Below the pieces are notes generated by a model, which had not been told where the DNA came from, did no database searches, and worked only from the letters and a program-made list of their open reading frames with translations. Shown here in pieces: positions 25,885-36,572 of a stretch of 64,000 bases of DNA (within the stretch, counting starts at the first letter, position 1; each line of letters starts with the position of its first letter). The stretch comes from Arthrobacter sp. OY3WO11 (GTDB lineage: Bacteria > Actinomycetota > Actinomycetes > Actinomycetales > Micrococcaceae), in assembly GCF_001641125.1 (NCBI RefSeq), contig NZ_LWLP01000001.1:1509045-1573044 (forward strand). The letters are read 5' to 3'. Both the position numbers and the translations under genes were made by a program.

Positions 25885-26957
25885 TGTATTGACCACGGAC
25901 GTTAGTGATGTTCGGCGTGGTTTGGTGACATGAAGAAGACCTCCGGGTGGAGTGGGGCTTGTCTAGAGTCCAATTCCACGCACGGAGGTCTTCATGTCCC
26001 ACCCTAACGCTCTTCTGACGCCCCGGGGGCGGCTGCAGCTCGCGCAATGTGTCGTTGATCAGTGCTGGAACCTGCGCCGGGCTGCAGAGCGGTTTCAGGT
26101 CTCCGTGCCAACTGCTGCTCGCTGGGCACAGCGCTACCGCGAGCACGGCCCGGCTGGGATGGAGGACCGCTCCAGCCGCCCGCATTGTTCGCCCCGGCGC
26201 ACGGCAACACGTACGGAGCGGCGGATCATCGCCGTGCGTGTGAACCGCCGCTGGGGACCGGCAAGAATCGGTTATCTGCTGGGCATCCACCCCTCCACCG
26301 TGCACCGGGTCCTGTCCCGCTACCGGCTGGCGAAACTGACCTGGCTGGACCGTGGCACCGGACGAGTGATCCGCCGCTACGAACACGACAGGCCCGGGGA
26401 CCTGATCCATGTCGACATCAAGAAACTCGGCCGGATCCCCGACGGCGGCGGCCACCGCGCGTTCGGCAGGGCCGCCGGCTGGCGTAACAGAACCGGTACC
26501 GCGGCCAACCGCAGACCCGGATACCACTACCTCCACAACGCCGTCGATGACCGCTCCAGACTCGCATACACCGAGCTCCTGGCCGATGAAAAGAAAGAAA
26601 CGGCAGCCGGTTTCTGGGCACGCGCCAACGCCTACTTCGAATCCCACGGCATCACCGTCAAGCGGGTGCTAACAGACAACGGCTCCTGCTACCGCTCCCA
26701 CGCCTTCACAGACGCGCTGGGCCCGGACATCAAGCACAAACGCACCCGCCCGTACCGCCCCCAGACCAACGGCAAAGTAGAGCGCTACAACCGCACCATG
26801 CTCGACGAATGGGCCTACGCCCGCCCCTACAAATCAGAGGCCGAGCGTGTTAACGCTTTCCCCGACTGGCTCCATCACTACAATCATCATCGAGGCCACA
26901 CCTCACTCAGGGGTCAGCCACCGGCCAGCCGTGTCACCAACCTGCCGGGACAGTACA
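25885..26957 (+). mobile_element. IS481-family insertion sequence
   Basis: The element is 1073 bases. Its ends are imperfect inverted repeats: TGTATTGACCACGG at the left, TGTACTGTCCCGGC read inward from the right, with similarity continuing to GTTAGTGA/GTTGGTGA. GCTAGC (25879-25884) and GCTCGC (26958-26963) flank it as a six-base target duplication with one mismatch, in line with the NCTAGN target known for IS481 relatives. The only gene is the DDE transposase. It inserted at the phoH stop without changing that protein. Confidence 0.85.
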
Positions 26958-27064
26958 GCTCGCTGGGTGTGCGCGGGTGCCCCTTCCTCTGCGTGCTGGC
27001 TCGTTCCTCGCCTCTGACGCACGCTGCCGGAAGGCACACCCACGCGCACGGCCGGTCCCAGTGA
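25994..27064 (+). CDS. IS481-family transposase, extended past the IS end
   Basis: This 356-residue reading frame has an N-terminal helix-turn-helix (about 20-60) and second HTH (about 85-115), then the integrase core with D141 (LIHVDIKKL), D228 (LTDNGSC) and E263 (NGKVERYNR), giving the expected D-34-E spacing. The core and ends are intact, so the element may be active. The native protein should end at residue 322: codon 323 (26960-26962) is TCG where the target duplication would give TAG. The last 34 residues are therefore encoded by flanking DNA. Confidence 0.9.
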   Translation: MSHPNALLTPRGRLQLAQCVVDQCWNLRRAAERFQVSVPTAARWAQRYREHGPAGMEDRSSRPHCSPRRTATRTERRIIAVRVNRRWGPARIGYLLGIHPSTVHRVLSRYRLAKLTWLDRGTGRVIRRYEHDRPGDLIHVDIKKLGRIPDGGGHRAFGRAAGWRNRTGTAANRRPGYHYLHNAVDDRSRLAYTELLADEKKETAAGFWARANAYFESHGITVKRVLTDNGSCYRSHAFTDALGPDIKHKRTRPYRPQTNGKVERYNRTMLDEWAYARPYKSEAERVNAFPDWLHHYNHHRGHTSLRGQPPASRVTNLPGQYSSLGVRGCPFLCVLARSSPLTHAAGRHTHAHGRSQ

Positions 27065-27184
27065 TTCGCGTAGGAGCGCATCGCGACGCATCGGCCGCCA
27101 GAGGTCGCTCAGCGACTGACGGCGGCCCTATGCGGTGTGTCTAAGCGACGGCGAAGCTCCGGGACGGACGGACCCCGCCAGGAC
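26958..27184. other. Non-coding stretch right of the IS
   Basis: Apart from the transposase read-through to 27064, this region shows no gene. It contains an imperfect hairpin with outer arms GGCCGCC (27093-27099) and GGCGGCC (27121-27127) and an inner GGTCGC/GCGACT. The hairpin may be the original phoH or GNAT terminator displaced by the insertion; it lacks a T run. Confidence 0.35.
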
Positions 27185-27832
27185 TCAGCTGACGCGGAGG
27201 AACTTCGCTGCTGCTTCGTGGCCCTCGACTCGGAGGGTCCAGTCGGGGCGTTTGAAGGTCTCCGGGGTGAGGCGGACGTGCTGGACTGTTTCGATCTGGG
27301 TGCCCCAGGCCTTGCGGGTGATGCCGTTCAGTTCGTAGCCGAGGGCGCGGGAGACGCCCAGGGAGGACTCGTTCCAGCTGGCGGCTTCGGACTCGGCTAC
27401 TGCTGCGCCGAGCCAGTCGAACGCGTAGAGCGCGACGGCGGCGCGCATCTCCTTGCCCAGGCCGCGGCCCTGCACGGACTGCTTGAGCCAGGATCCCGTG
27501 CTGACCGTCTTGAGGGTGGCGAAGTTCTTGGCCCCGACGTCCTGGCAGCCGATGAACTCACCGTTGTGCCAAATGCCCAGGAGAAGCGTCCAGGATTCGG
27601 GCGTGCACTCGGCCCGGCAGCGCCAGTGCCAGCGGGCCATGTTCGGTCCAAGCTCTTCGGCCGGAAGTTCAGTCCAGGGAGTGCTGAACGGGTTCCTGCC
27701 GGGCTCGTGGATACCCGTGCGGGCGGCTGCAACTGCCGCCGGAATCTCATGGTCCTGGATGGGGCGCAGCTCCAGCCGGGGAGTGGCCAGCGAAAGATTG
27801 AAGAGCGGCCACACGGCGTTCAGTGAAGTCAT
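27185..27832 (-). CDS. GNAT family N-acetyltransferase (RimJ/RimL-like)
   Basis: This 215-residue protein has the RimJ/RimL layout: LATPRLELRPIQDHEIPAAV near the start, GIWHNGEFIGCQDV, the acetyl-CoA loop KQSVQGRGLGKEMRAAV and EAASWNESSLGVSRALGYELNG. These enzymes acetylate N-termini of ribosomal proteins or small molecules; the substrate here is unknown. The ATG fits a leaderless promoter. It stands alone between the IS and a convergent-free neighbour on the same strand. Confidence 0.88.
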   Translation of the reverse strand: MTSLNAVWPLFNLSLATPRLELRPIQDHEIPAAVAAARTGIHEPGRNPFSTPWTELPAEELGPNMARWHWRCRAECTPESWTLLLGIWHNGEFIGCQDVGAKNFATLKTVSTGSWLKQSVQGRGLGKEMRAAVALYAFDWLGAAVAESEAASWNESSLGVSRALGYELNGITRKAWGTQIETVQHVRLTPETFKRPDWTLRVEGHEAAAKFLRVS

Positions 27833-27838
27833 CCGCGA

Positions 27839-27844
27839 AGCCTA
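27839..27844 (-). promoter_or_regulatory. -10 element, leaderless start at 27832
   Basis: TAGGCT on the minus strand ends six bases (TCGCGG) before the ATG. Confidence 0.6.
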
Positions 27845-27874
27845 GCGGATGGGCGCCGGTTCCGGCCTGTCACA

Positions 27875-28669
27875 TCAGGCGGGCACATCCCAGCTGATGT
27901 GCCGGCGGACGTCGGTGAGGTTCATGGATTCCGCCAGGAAAAGGTCGTCCAGCATGTATTCGTCCACGGCAATAATGCGCAGCCAGTGGCCGTACTGGTC
28001 CGTTTCAGGTTCAAGTGAGCGGCTGGATACACAGACACCGGTACCGAGGTCCATCCTGATCCGTGAACGGCCCGGCATGCACAGCGGAGCGGCGGGATCC
28101 ACGGGATGGTAGGTGGCGGTCGGGGCCACCACAGCCTCAAGCGCCGGCCGGCCTTCATGCTCAACCCGGCGGACCTCCTGCACCTCCACCGGGTTGCTGC
28201 CGGGAAACTCGAGGGGCACGGGGGCGTTGCCTGCGAGCTCCACCGGATCCAGCGCCGCGGAGAAGCGCCCATTGCCGAAGCCAGGCTCCCCGTAGGCCGC
28301 CTCGGGGCGTCGCTTCACCAGGCCGAGGTCGTCATAAACGGGCGTCACCAGGTGGGGCGGCAGGAGCCAGGATTTCCGCGTGGAGCTTGTGTAAAGCCCG
28401 TCCCTGGAATCGTTGATGCCCGTGGTGCTGTGGAGGACCAGTCCCTCCGGGCTTTCCAGCCGCAGGGCTCCAGGGCGCCGCAGCCAGGCGCGGACCAGGG
28501 GAGCGGCAGGGCTGGGAGCTTCCACGAAGGGTTCATCCCAGTACTCGAAGCGCAGCGACTGCCATTTCCAGGGCGAGGACCGGCACAGGTTCCGGAACAT
28601 GGCTGAAAGGTCCGTGGGGGCAGCTCCACTGTCCGGATCCGGCCGGTGCCGGAAATCCCACGTCGCCAT
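27875..28669 (-). CDS. Unrecognised conserved-looking cytoplasmic protein
   Basis: This 264-residue protein has no signal peptide and no membrane helix. It is rich in Trp and Pro near the N-terminus (WKWQSLRFEYWDEPF) and reads as alternating beta strands: LRLESPEGLVLHSTTG, LEAVVAPTATYHPVD, RIRMDLGTGVCVSSRSLE. The strand pattern resembles the LolA/LppX-like half-barrel, but I would not assign a family. ATG 28669 is chosen over GTG 28675 because the -10 TAAACT sits directly against the GTG and six bases from the ATG. Monocistronic, next to a prepilin peptidase on the other strand. Confidence 0.7.
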   Translation of the reverse strand: MATWDFRHRPDPDSGAAPTDLSAMFRNLCRSSPWKWQSLRFEYWDEPFVEAPSPAAPLVRAWLRRPGALRLESPEGLVLHSTTGINDSRDGLYTSSTRKSWLLPPHLVTPVYDDLGLVKRRPEAAYGEPGFGNGRFSAALDPVELAGNAPVPLEFPGSNPVEVQEVRRVEHEGRPALEAVVAPTATYHPVDPAAPLCMPGRSRIRMDLGTGVCVSSRSLEPETDQYGHWLRIIAVDEYMLDDLFLAESMNLTDVRRHISWDVPA

Positions 28670-28675
28670 ATCCAC

Positions 28676-28681
28676 AGTTTA
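28676..28681 (-). promoter_or_regulatory. -10 element, leaderless start at 28669
   Basis: TAAACT (minus strand) is followed by GTGGAT and ATG; this decides the start of the unknown gene. Confidence 0.5.
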
Positions 28682-28715
28682 CGCGCGGGCGGTGCGTGGG
28701 CGCGTGGAAATCCAG

Positions 28716-28721
28716 TAGCAT
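28716..28721 (+). promoter_or_regulatory. -10 element, leaderless start at 28728
   Basis: TAGCAT is followed by CCGAGG and GTG 28728. Confidence 0.5.
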
Positions 28722-28727
28722 CCGAGG

Positions 28728-29276
28728 GTGATCCATCGACTGGGCGAACTATGGCAGCACACTCCGCAGGCCTTCTGGCTGGTGCTTGCCGCGTGCGCCT
28801 ATTTCGCGGTGATGGCCGTCCGGCTCACCGTGATCGATGTCCGGCACCACCTGCTGCCGAACAGGATCGTTTTCCCGTCCTATGCCGTGGCCGGCGTCCT
28901 GCTCCTCGCGGCGGCAGCCTTTGCCGGGACTGGCGCAGACCAAGGTTCTGCTGGTCCCCTCGCGGGCCTGGCATCCCAGCCGGTGCTCCGCGTCGTGGCC
29001 GGGGCCGCCATCCTGTGGCTCTTCTACTTCATCCTCCGGCTGGCGTACCCGCCGGGTATGGGCTTCGGGGATGTGAAACTCGCCGGGGTCCTGGGAATGT
29101 ACCTCGGCTACCTCGGGTGGGGGCATCTGTTTGCCGGCACTTTCCTGGCCTTCCTTTTGGGCGGCCTCTGGTCCATCGCACTCCTGGCTGCCCGCCGGGG
29201 GACGCTCAAATCGTCCATCCCCTTCGGCCCGTTCATGCTCGCCGGAACCGCAGCCGCGATGCTGCTTCCGGCCTGA
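28728..29276 (+). CDS. A24 prepilin peptidase (TadV/CpaA-like)
   Basis: This 182-residue polytopic aspartyl protease cleaves type IV-like prepilins. The first catalytic Asp is in TVIDVRHHLLPNRIVFP (about residue 37) and the second in the GxGD motif GMGFGDVKLAG (about 107). The N-terminal methyltransferase domain of PilD is absent, so it is the short TadV/CpaA or archaeal-like type. No pilin or secretion ATPase gene lies in the window; its substrates must be encoded elsewhere. GTG start by leaderless promoter. Confidence 0.88.
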   Translation: MIHRLGELWQHTPQAFWLVLAACAYFAVMAVRLTVIDVRHHLLPNRIVFPSYAVAGVLLLAAAAFAGTGADQGSAGPLAGLASQPVLRVVAGAAILWLFYFILRLAYPPGMGFGDVKLAGVLGMYLGYLGWGHLFAGTFLAFLLGGLWSIALLAARRGTLKSSIPFGPFMLAGTAAAMLLPA

Positions 29277-29330
29277 CCCGCAGCCGCGGGACCCTGGCGG
29301 GCGGGCAGCCAACGCAGGTGGACGGTTCGG

Positions 29331-29336
29331 TAGGCT
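29331..29336 (+). promoter_or_regulatory. -10 element, leaderless start at 29343
   Basis: TAGGCT is followed by GGCACA and ATG 29343. Confidence 0.6.
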
Positions 29337-29342
29337 GGCACA

Positions 29343-29813
29343 ATGCCTGCGCCTGACTACGTCCTGAAGCTTCGCAAGAAAATCGGCAACGATCCCCTAT
29401 GGGTCCCTGGAGTGCGCGGCATGGTGGTGGACGCCGAGGGCCGAGTGCTGCTGGCCCAACGGGCAGACAACAGGCAGTGGGCCCTGGTGAGCGGCATGCT
29501 CGAGCCCGGCGAGCAGCCGGCCCGCGGACTGGTGCGGGAAATCTTTGAGGAAACGGCGGTGGTAGCCGAACCGGAGCGTGTGGTGTCCGTGGGGGCCGTG
29601 GGTCCCTTCACGTATCCCAACGGTGATGTGTGCGAGTTCCTGGACGTCGTGTTCCTCTGCCGCTACGTCTCGGGGACTGCGCGGGTGAATGACGACGAGT
29701 CCCTGGCCGTCGGTTGGTTCGGACTCGATGAACTGCCCGAACTCATGGCGGGACACCTCACCAGCATCCACCGTGCCCTTGCATCCGCCGAGGCCGCGCA
29801 CTTCGAGCCCTGA
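29343..29813 (+). CDS. Nudix hydrolase
   Basis: This 156-residue protein has the Nudix box GMLEPGEQPARGLVREIFEETAV at about residues 50-72, which matches GX5EX7REUXEEXGU except that Ala replaces the last Gly. The metal-binding REIFEE core is intact. Nudix enzymes hydrolyse nucleoside diphosphates linked to another group; the specificity is not visible. The gene stands alone and ends at a strong terminator shared with the MFS gene. Confidence 0.9.
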   Translation: MPAPDYVLKLRKKIGNDPLWVPGVRGMVVDAEGRVLLAQRADNRQWALVSGMLEPGEQPARGLVREIFEETAVVAEPERVVSVGAVGPFTYPNGDVCEFLDVVFLCRYVSGTARVNDDESLAVGWFGLDELPELMAGHLTSIHRALASAEAAHFEP

Positions 29814-29819
29814 CCGCGC

Positions 29820-29860
29820 AGCAGGGGCGCCGCAACCCCCAGGATTGCGGCGCCCCTGCT
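29820..29860. terminator. Bidirectional terminator
   Basis: AGCAGGGGCGCCGCAA (29820-29835) and TTGCGGCGCCCCTGCT (29845-29860) form a perfect 16-bp stem between the converging Nudix and MFS genes. Confidence 0.85.
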
Positions 29861-29907
29861 CTCCTGGCCGTCAGCCGTGCCGCGTGATGACGGCAGTACG
29901 ACGGCGG

Positions 29908-32297
<2,390 letters not shown>

Positions 32298-32327
32298 GAA
32301 AGAGTGCAACTTTTTAGGGTGGAGTGA

Positions 32328-32394
32328 TGGAGTTTTTGTCCACGTATGCAGGGTTGAGGGGCGGTGAAGCCTGCATATCTGGACAAAAACTCCA
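32328..32394. repeat. Long palindromic element
   Basis: A 15-base arm TGGAGTTTTTGTCCA (32328-32342) pairs perfectly with 32380-32394, and an inner eight-base arm TATGCAGG (32345-32352) pairs with CCTGCATA (32370-32377); two-base mismatches (CG/TC) separate the arms and the loop is 17 bases. It is A/T-richer than its surroundings. It may be a dispersed palindromic repeat; no second copy was seen in this window. Confidence 0.65.
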
Positions 32395-32452
32395 AAGCAC
32401 GACGGCGGCCGCCCGCCTTCGCTGGGAAGGTGAGCGGCCGCCGTCGTGCTTT
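32394..32452 (-). terminator. Terminator downstream of fumC
   Basis: AAAGCACGACGGCGGCCGC (32394-32412) pairs perfectly with 32434-32452 over 19 bases, with an inner CCTTC/GAAGG in the loop. On the minus strand it ends in TTT, so it terminates fumC. Confidence 0.8.
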
Positions 32453-32490
32453 GGCAGGGCCTCCGCCGGGCGGGCCGGCGGGGAAGGGGC

Positions 32491-33918
32491 CTAAGCCTTG
32501 TGGGCCGGAGCCGTCATGGTGGTGACATCAAGTGCCTTGTCCAGGTCCGCTTCGGAGACCTGGCCCTCGCCGTCACCGACGAAGCCCAGCTTCTCGGTGG
32601 CCTGGCGGACGGTCAGGCCCTCGGCCACAGCCGTCTTGGCAATCTTGGCCGCGTTCTCGTAGCCGATGTACTTGTTCAGCGGGGTCACGATCGACGGGGA
32701 TGCCTCGGCCAGGAAGCGGGCACGCTCCACGTTCGCGGTGATGCCGTCGATCATTTTGTCTGCCATGACCCGGCTGGTGTTGGCGAGGAGGCGGATGGAT
32801 TCGAGCAGGTTGGACGCCATGACCGGGATGCCGACGTTGAGCTCAAAGGCACCGTTGGTGCCGGACCAGGCAATGGCGGTGTCGTTGCCGATGACCTGGG
32901 CGGCGACCATGATGGAGGCTTCGCAGATGACCGGGTTGACCTTGCCGGGCATGATGGACGAGCCGGGCTGCAGGTCCGGGATGGCAATCTCGCCAAGGCC
33001 CGTGTTGGGGCCGGAGCCCATCCAGCGGAGGTCGTTGTTGATCTTCATGAAGGAGATGGCGATGTTGCGCAGCTGGCTGGACGCCTCGATCAGGCCGTCG
33101 CGGTTGGCCTGGGCTTCGAAGTGGTCGCGTGCCTCGGTCAGCGGCAGGCCGGTGTCCGTGGCCAGCAGCTCGATGACGCGCTCCGGGAACCCGGCCGGGG
33201 TGTTGATGCCGGTGCCCACAGCCGTGCCGCCAAGCGGAACTTCGGCGACGCGGGGGAGGGACGCGTTGATGCGCTCGATGCCGTAGCGGACCTGGGCTGC
33301 GTAGCCGCCGAACTCCTGGCCAAGGGTCACCGGGGTGGCATCCATGAGGTGGGTGCGGCCGGACTTGACCACGTCCTTGAATTCAACAGCCTTGCGTTCC
33401 AGCGATTCGGCCAGGTAGCCGAGGGCGGGGATGAGGTCGTTGATCAGGGCGGAGGTGGCAGCAACGTGCACCGACGTGGGGAAAACGTCGTTGGAGGACT
33501 GCGAGGCGTTGACGTGGTCGTTCGGGTGGACGACCTTGTCGCTGCCGGCCGCCTTGAGGGCGCGGGTGGCCAGCTCGGCGATCACCTCGTTGGTGTTCAT
33601 GTTGGAGGACGTGCCGGAGCCGGTCTGGAAGACGTCGATGGGGAAGTCGCCGTCGTACGTTCCGGTTGCGACCTGGTCCGCGGCCTCTGCAATGGCTTTG
33701 GCCAGCTCGCCGTCGAGCACACCCAGTTCAGCGTTGGCCTGGGCGGCAGCCTTCTTCACCCGGGCCAGCGCTTCAATGTGCGCAGGTTCCAGGGTCTTGC
33801 CGGAAATAGGGAAGTTCTCCACTGCCCGCTGCGTCTGCGCGCGGTACAGTGCGTTCACGGGGACGCGGACTTCGCCCATCGTGTCATGTTCAATGCGGAA
33901 CTCTTCAGTGGAAGTCAT
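32491..33918 (-). CDS. fumC: Class II fumarate hydratase
   Basis: This 475-residue tetrameric, iron-free fumarase of the aspartase/fumarase superfamily hydrates fumarate to malate in the TCA cycle. It shows the three conserved regions: [15 protein letters not shown], a middle [24 protein letters not shown] and the signature [15 protein letters not shown] with the mobile SS loop serine. The ending TGLTVRQ-type [13 protein letters not shown] is typical. ATG 33918 fits a leaderless promoter. Monocistronic, followed by a strong terminator. Confidence 0.96.
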   Translation of the reverse strand: MTSTEEFRIEHDTMGEVRVPVNALYRAQTQRAVENFPISGKTLEPAHIEALARVKKAAAQANAELGVLDGELAKAIAEAADQVATGTYDGDFPIDVFQTGSGTSSNMNTNEVIAELATRALKAAGSDKVVHPNDHVNASQSSNDVFPTSVHVAATSALINDLIPALGYLAESLERKAVEFKDVVKSGRTHLMDATPVTLGQEFGGYAAQVRYGIERINASLPRVAEVPLGGTAVGTGINTPAGFPERVIELLATDTGLPLTEARDHFEAQANRDGLIEASSQLRNIAISFMKINNDLRWMGSGPNTGLGEIAIPDLQPGSSIMPGKVNPVICEASIMVAAQVIGNDTAIAWSGTNGAFELNVGIPVMASNLLESIRLLANTSRVMADKMIDGITANVERARFLAEASPSIVTPLNKYIGYENAAKIAKTAVAEGLTVRQATEKLGFVGDGEGQVSEADLDKALDVTTMTAPAHKA

Positions 33919-33924
33919 GGGGCT

Positions 33925-33930
33925 AGCTTA
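33925..33930 (-). promoter_or_regulatory. -10 element, leaderless start at 33918
   Basis: TAAGCT (minus strand) is followed by AGCCCC and the fumC ATG. Confidence 0.55.
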
Positions 33931-34005
33931 GGACGCCCGGGCGCCGCACCGAAAACCGTGAACGGCTTGCTACACGCTGCCGCCGAAGCCGTTCCGGAAA
34001 GCCCC

Positions 34006-34620
34006 TTAGAGCTCGCCGATTCCGGAAACAAGGTTCGCGCGGCCCTCGGCCAGGCTGTACGAAAGGCCGATCACGGCAGCCTTGCCTGACCCAATTGCGT
34101 CGGAAATCACACGGGAGCTGTCCACCAGCCGTTCCGACGTCTGCTTGACGTGCTCCACCACCATGTCGTTGACATCGGTCTGGTCGTTGCGCAGCGATGT
34201 CAGGACGGAGGGCGTGATCCGTTCCACGAGGTCCCGGATGAAGCCTGCCGGCATCTGGCCGGTTTCCACGGCCGACTTTGTGGCGCTCACGGCACCGCAG
34301 CTGTCGTGTCCGAGGATCACGATCAGCGGCACCCCCAGCACACCGATGCTGTATTCGAGGGACCCCAGGACGGCGTCATCGATCACCTGGCCTGCGGTCC
34401 TGACGACGAAGACGTCGCCCAGGCCGACGTCGAAAATGATTTCAGCGGCGAGCCGGGAATCGGAGCAGCCGAAGATCACGGCGAACGGGTGCTGGTTTTC
34501 CACCAGGGAGGACCGGCGGGACGCATCCTGGTTGGGGTGCGAGGTCTCACCGTTGACAAAACGTTCATTGCCTTCGCGCAGCCGGCGCCAGGCGAGTGCG
34601 GGAGTCAGGTAGGTAGTCAC
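34006..34620 (-). CDS. Beta-class carbonic anhydrase
   Basis: This 204-residue zinc enzyme interconverts CO2 and bicarbonate. Zinc ligands are C52 (GCSDSR), H105 and C108 (GHDSCGA), and the D54-R56 dyad is present. VFVVRTAGQVIDDAVLGSLEYSIGVLG is the standard middle segment. GTG 34620 fits a leaderless promoter. It follows fumC by separate transcription. Confidence 0.95.
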   Translation of the reverse strand: MTTYLTPALAWRRLREGNERFVNGETSHPNQDASRRSSLVENQHPFAVIFGCSDSRLAAEIIFDVGLGDVFVVRTAGQVIDDAVLGSLEYSIGVLGVPLIVILGHDSCGAVSATKSAVETGQMPAGFIRDLVERITPSVLTSLRNDQTDVNDMVVEHVKQTSERLVDSSRVISDAIGSGKAAVIGLSYSLAEGRANLVSGIGEL

Positions 34621-34626
34621 GCGCCT

Positions 34627-34632
34627 ACCTTA
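34627..34632 (-). promoter_or_regulatory. -10 element, leaderless start at 34620
   Basis: TAAGGT (minus strand) is followed by AGGCGC and the GTG of the carbonic anhydrase gene. Confidence 0.55.
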
Positions 34633-35310
34633 CGGCGCTGCGGCGGGGGAGGGTGAAACTGTGACAGCCGGGTTGCTGTCCAGGGATTTCACGACGGCGT
34701 CCGCGAGGGCGGCGAACTCGTCCAGTTGGGCCTCCCCGGACAAAACGACGGTAGTCCCGCGGTAGTCCAGCACCAGGGACTTCTCACCCTTGCCGGTGTC
34801 CCGAAGCTCCCATTCCTGCCCGCCGGCGTTCCGGGAGCCGGTGACGGGAGCGTTGCGCGTCTGCTGCAGCAGCCAGGTGGGGTTCGCGTTCCTGGTCTGG
34901 ACCAGCCCGATGAAGGACTCATTGGGCGTCAGGTAGCCAACTTCCCAGGTGGGCACGCCGTTGCCGGTTCCGGCTTCCCACCGGGCGTAGTTAGGGCGGA
35001 AGCTGTTGCCGGTGTCAGGCGCGACGGGTGTGAATCCTGCCACATCCGTGGCATTCCGCGAGACCGCCGCAACGTCGATGTTCGGCCGGTAGCCATCACT
35101 CTTGGGCAGCGGATTCATGAGGATGATGGGAAGGAACGCGGCAATGCTCACCACCAGGGCGATGATCATTCCGATGACCGAGGCGTTGGCGCGTTTGGCG
35201 GCAGCAGCCGGAATGACAGGCTTTACCGGCCCGTTTCCTGCCGCAGCGCTGGATCCGCCGCTGCCCTCGGATCCGGCCGGCTCGGGGCTGGGACTGGTCT
35301 TTTCCTGCAT
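34630..35310 (-). CDS. DUF4245 domain-containing membrane protein
   Basis: This 226-residue protein has a disordered N-terminus (about 1-38), one membrane helix (ASVIGMIIALVVSIAAFLPIILM) and an extracytoplasmic domain with YRPNIDVAAVSRNATDVAGFTPVAP and PNYARWEAGTGNGVPTWEVGYLTP, the DUF4245 pattern. This family sits next to glpX in many actinobacteria, as here. I chose ATG 35310, with GAGGGG eight bases upstream. Its stop lies inside the carbonic anhydrase promoter region. Function unknown. Confidence 0.87.
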   Translation of the reverse strand: MQEKTSPSPEPAGSEGSGGSSAAAGNGPVKPVIPAAAAKRANASVIGMIIALVVSIAAFLPIILMNPLPKSDGYRPNIDVAAVSRNATDVAGFTPVAPDTGNSFRPNYARWEAGTGNGVPTWEVGYLTPNESFIGLVQTRNANPTWLLQQTRNAPVTGSRNAGGQEWELRDTGKGEKSLVLDYRGTTVVLSGEAQLDEFAALADAVVKSLDSNPAVTVSPSPAAAP

Positions 35311-35519
35311 GTCATTCACCCCTCTATAGTCGCCCATGCCGGCAGCCAACTTCCATTTGGGCGCCGCCGGTCCCTGGGCGCCGTCGCCGGTACATTGCGC
35401 GGGCGCGTCATCCGCCGCCCGCTCGAGCGGCTCGCGACTATGATCGGTAGCAGAGGAACCACCGCGCTGCTGCACCGGCGGGGCGGGTTTTATGATCGCC
35501 ACTCGAAGAAGAGGTTCAC

Positions 35520-36557
35520 GTGTCACCAGCGTCCATGACCCAGAAGTACTCCACGATCTCCCCGTCGCTTGCCGTAGGCATTGACGAGCCGGACCGCAAC
35601 CTTGCCCTCGAGCTGGTCCGCGTGACTGAAGCCGCAGCCATCGCCGGCGGCCACTGGGTGGGCTTTGGCGACAAGAACAAGGCCGACGGCGCAGCGGTCG
35701 ACGCCATGCGCTCGTTCCTCCAGACCGTCCACTTCAACGGCGTTGTGGTTATCGGTGAGGGCGAGAAGGACGAGGCCCCCATGCTCTTCAACGGGGAGCG
35801 CGTCGGTGACGGCACCGGCCCCGAGTGCGACGTCGCCGTCGACCCCATCGACGGAACCCGCCTGACTGCCCTGGGCATCAACAACGCCCTGGCCGTCCTG
35901 GCCGTGGCGGAGCGCGGCTCCATGTTCGATCCTTCCGCCGTGTTCTACATGGAGAAGCTCGTAACCGGTCCCGAAGCCGCGGACATGGTGGACCTCCGCC
36001 TCCCGGTCAAGCAGAACCTGCACCTGATCGCCAAGGCCAAGGGCGTCAAGGTCAACCAGCTCAACGTCATGATCCTTGACCGCGACCGCCACAAGCCGCT
36101 GGTGGAGGAAATCCGCGAGGCAGGCGCACGCACCAAGTTCATCATGGACGGCGACGTAGCCGGCGCAATCGCCGCTGCCCGCTCGGGCACCGGCGTTGAC
36201 GCGCTGATGGGCATCGGCGGCACCCCCGAAGGCATCGTGGCGGCATGCGCCATCAAGTCCCTCGGCGGCGTGATCCAGGGACGTCTCTGGCCCACCAGCG
36301 ACGAGGAGAAGCAGAAGGCCATCGACGCCGGCCACGACCTGGAGCGGGTCCTCTCCACCAACGACCTCGTCTCGAGCGACAACTGCTACTTCGCGGCCAC
36401 CGGCATCACCGACGGCGACCTCCTCAAGGGCGTGCGGTACTCCAAGGACAAGGTCCTCACCCAGTCCATCGTGATGCGTTCCAAGTCCGGCACCATCCGT
36501 TTTGTGGACGGCGAGCACCAGGCCAGCAAGTGGGAAGGCTACGCCCGCAAGAGCTGA
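35520..36557 (+). CDS. glpX: Class II fructose-1,6-bisphosphatase
   Basis: This 345-residue GlpX-type enzyme makes fructose-6-phosphate in gluconeogenesis and is the main FBPase of actinobacteria. The metal sites are in VVIGEGEKDEAPML and DVAVDPIDGTRLTA; FIMDGDVAGAIAAA and GIGGTPEGIVAACAIKSLGG are also conserved. I chose GTG 35520 because GAAGAAGAGG (35505-35514) precedes it by five bases; ATG 35535 lacks a site. Divergent from DUF4245. Confidence 0.95.
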   Translation: MSPASMTQKYSTISPSLAVGIDEPDRNLALELVRVTEAAAIAGGHWVGFGDKNKADGAAVDAMRSFLQTVHFNGVVVIGEGEKDEAPMLFNGERVGDGTGPECDVAVDPIDGTRLTALGINNALAVLAVAERGSMFDPSAVFYMEKLVTGPEAADMVDLRLPVKQNLHLIAKAKGVKVNQLNVMILDRDRHKPLVEEIREAGARTKFIMDGDVAGAIAAARSGTGVDALMGIGGTPEGIVAACAIKSLGGVIQGRLWPTSDEEKQKAIDAGHDLERVLSTNDLVSSDNCYFAATGITDGDLLKGVRYSKDKVLTQSIVMRSKSGTIRFVDGEHQASKWEGYARKS

Positions 36558-36572
36558 CGCGGGGCGCGCTTG

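Noticed and set aside
25885..26957. IS481 insertion inactivating phoH
   Set aside because: The element starts after the phoH stop; the target duplication keeps the TAG.
32446..34089. 547-residue plus-strand frame opposite fumC
   Set aside because: It is antisense to fumC; Gly/Val/Asp/His-rich shadow composition.
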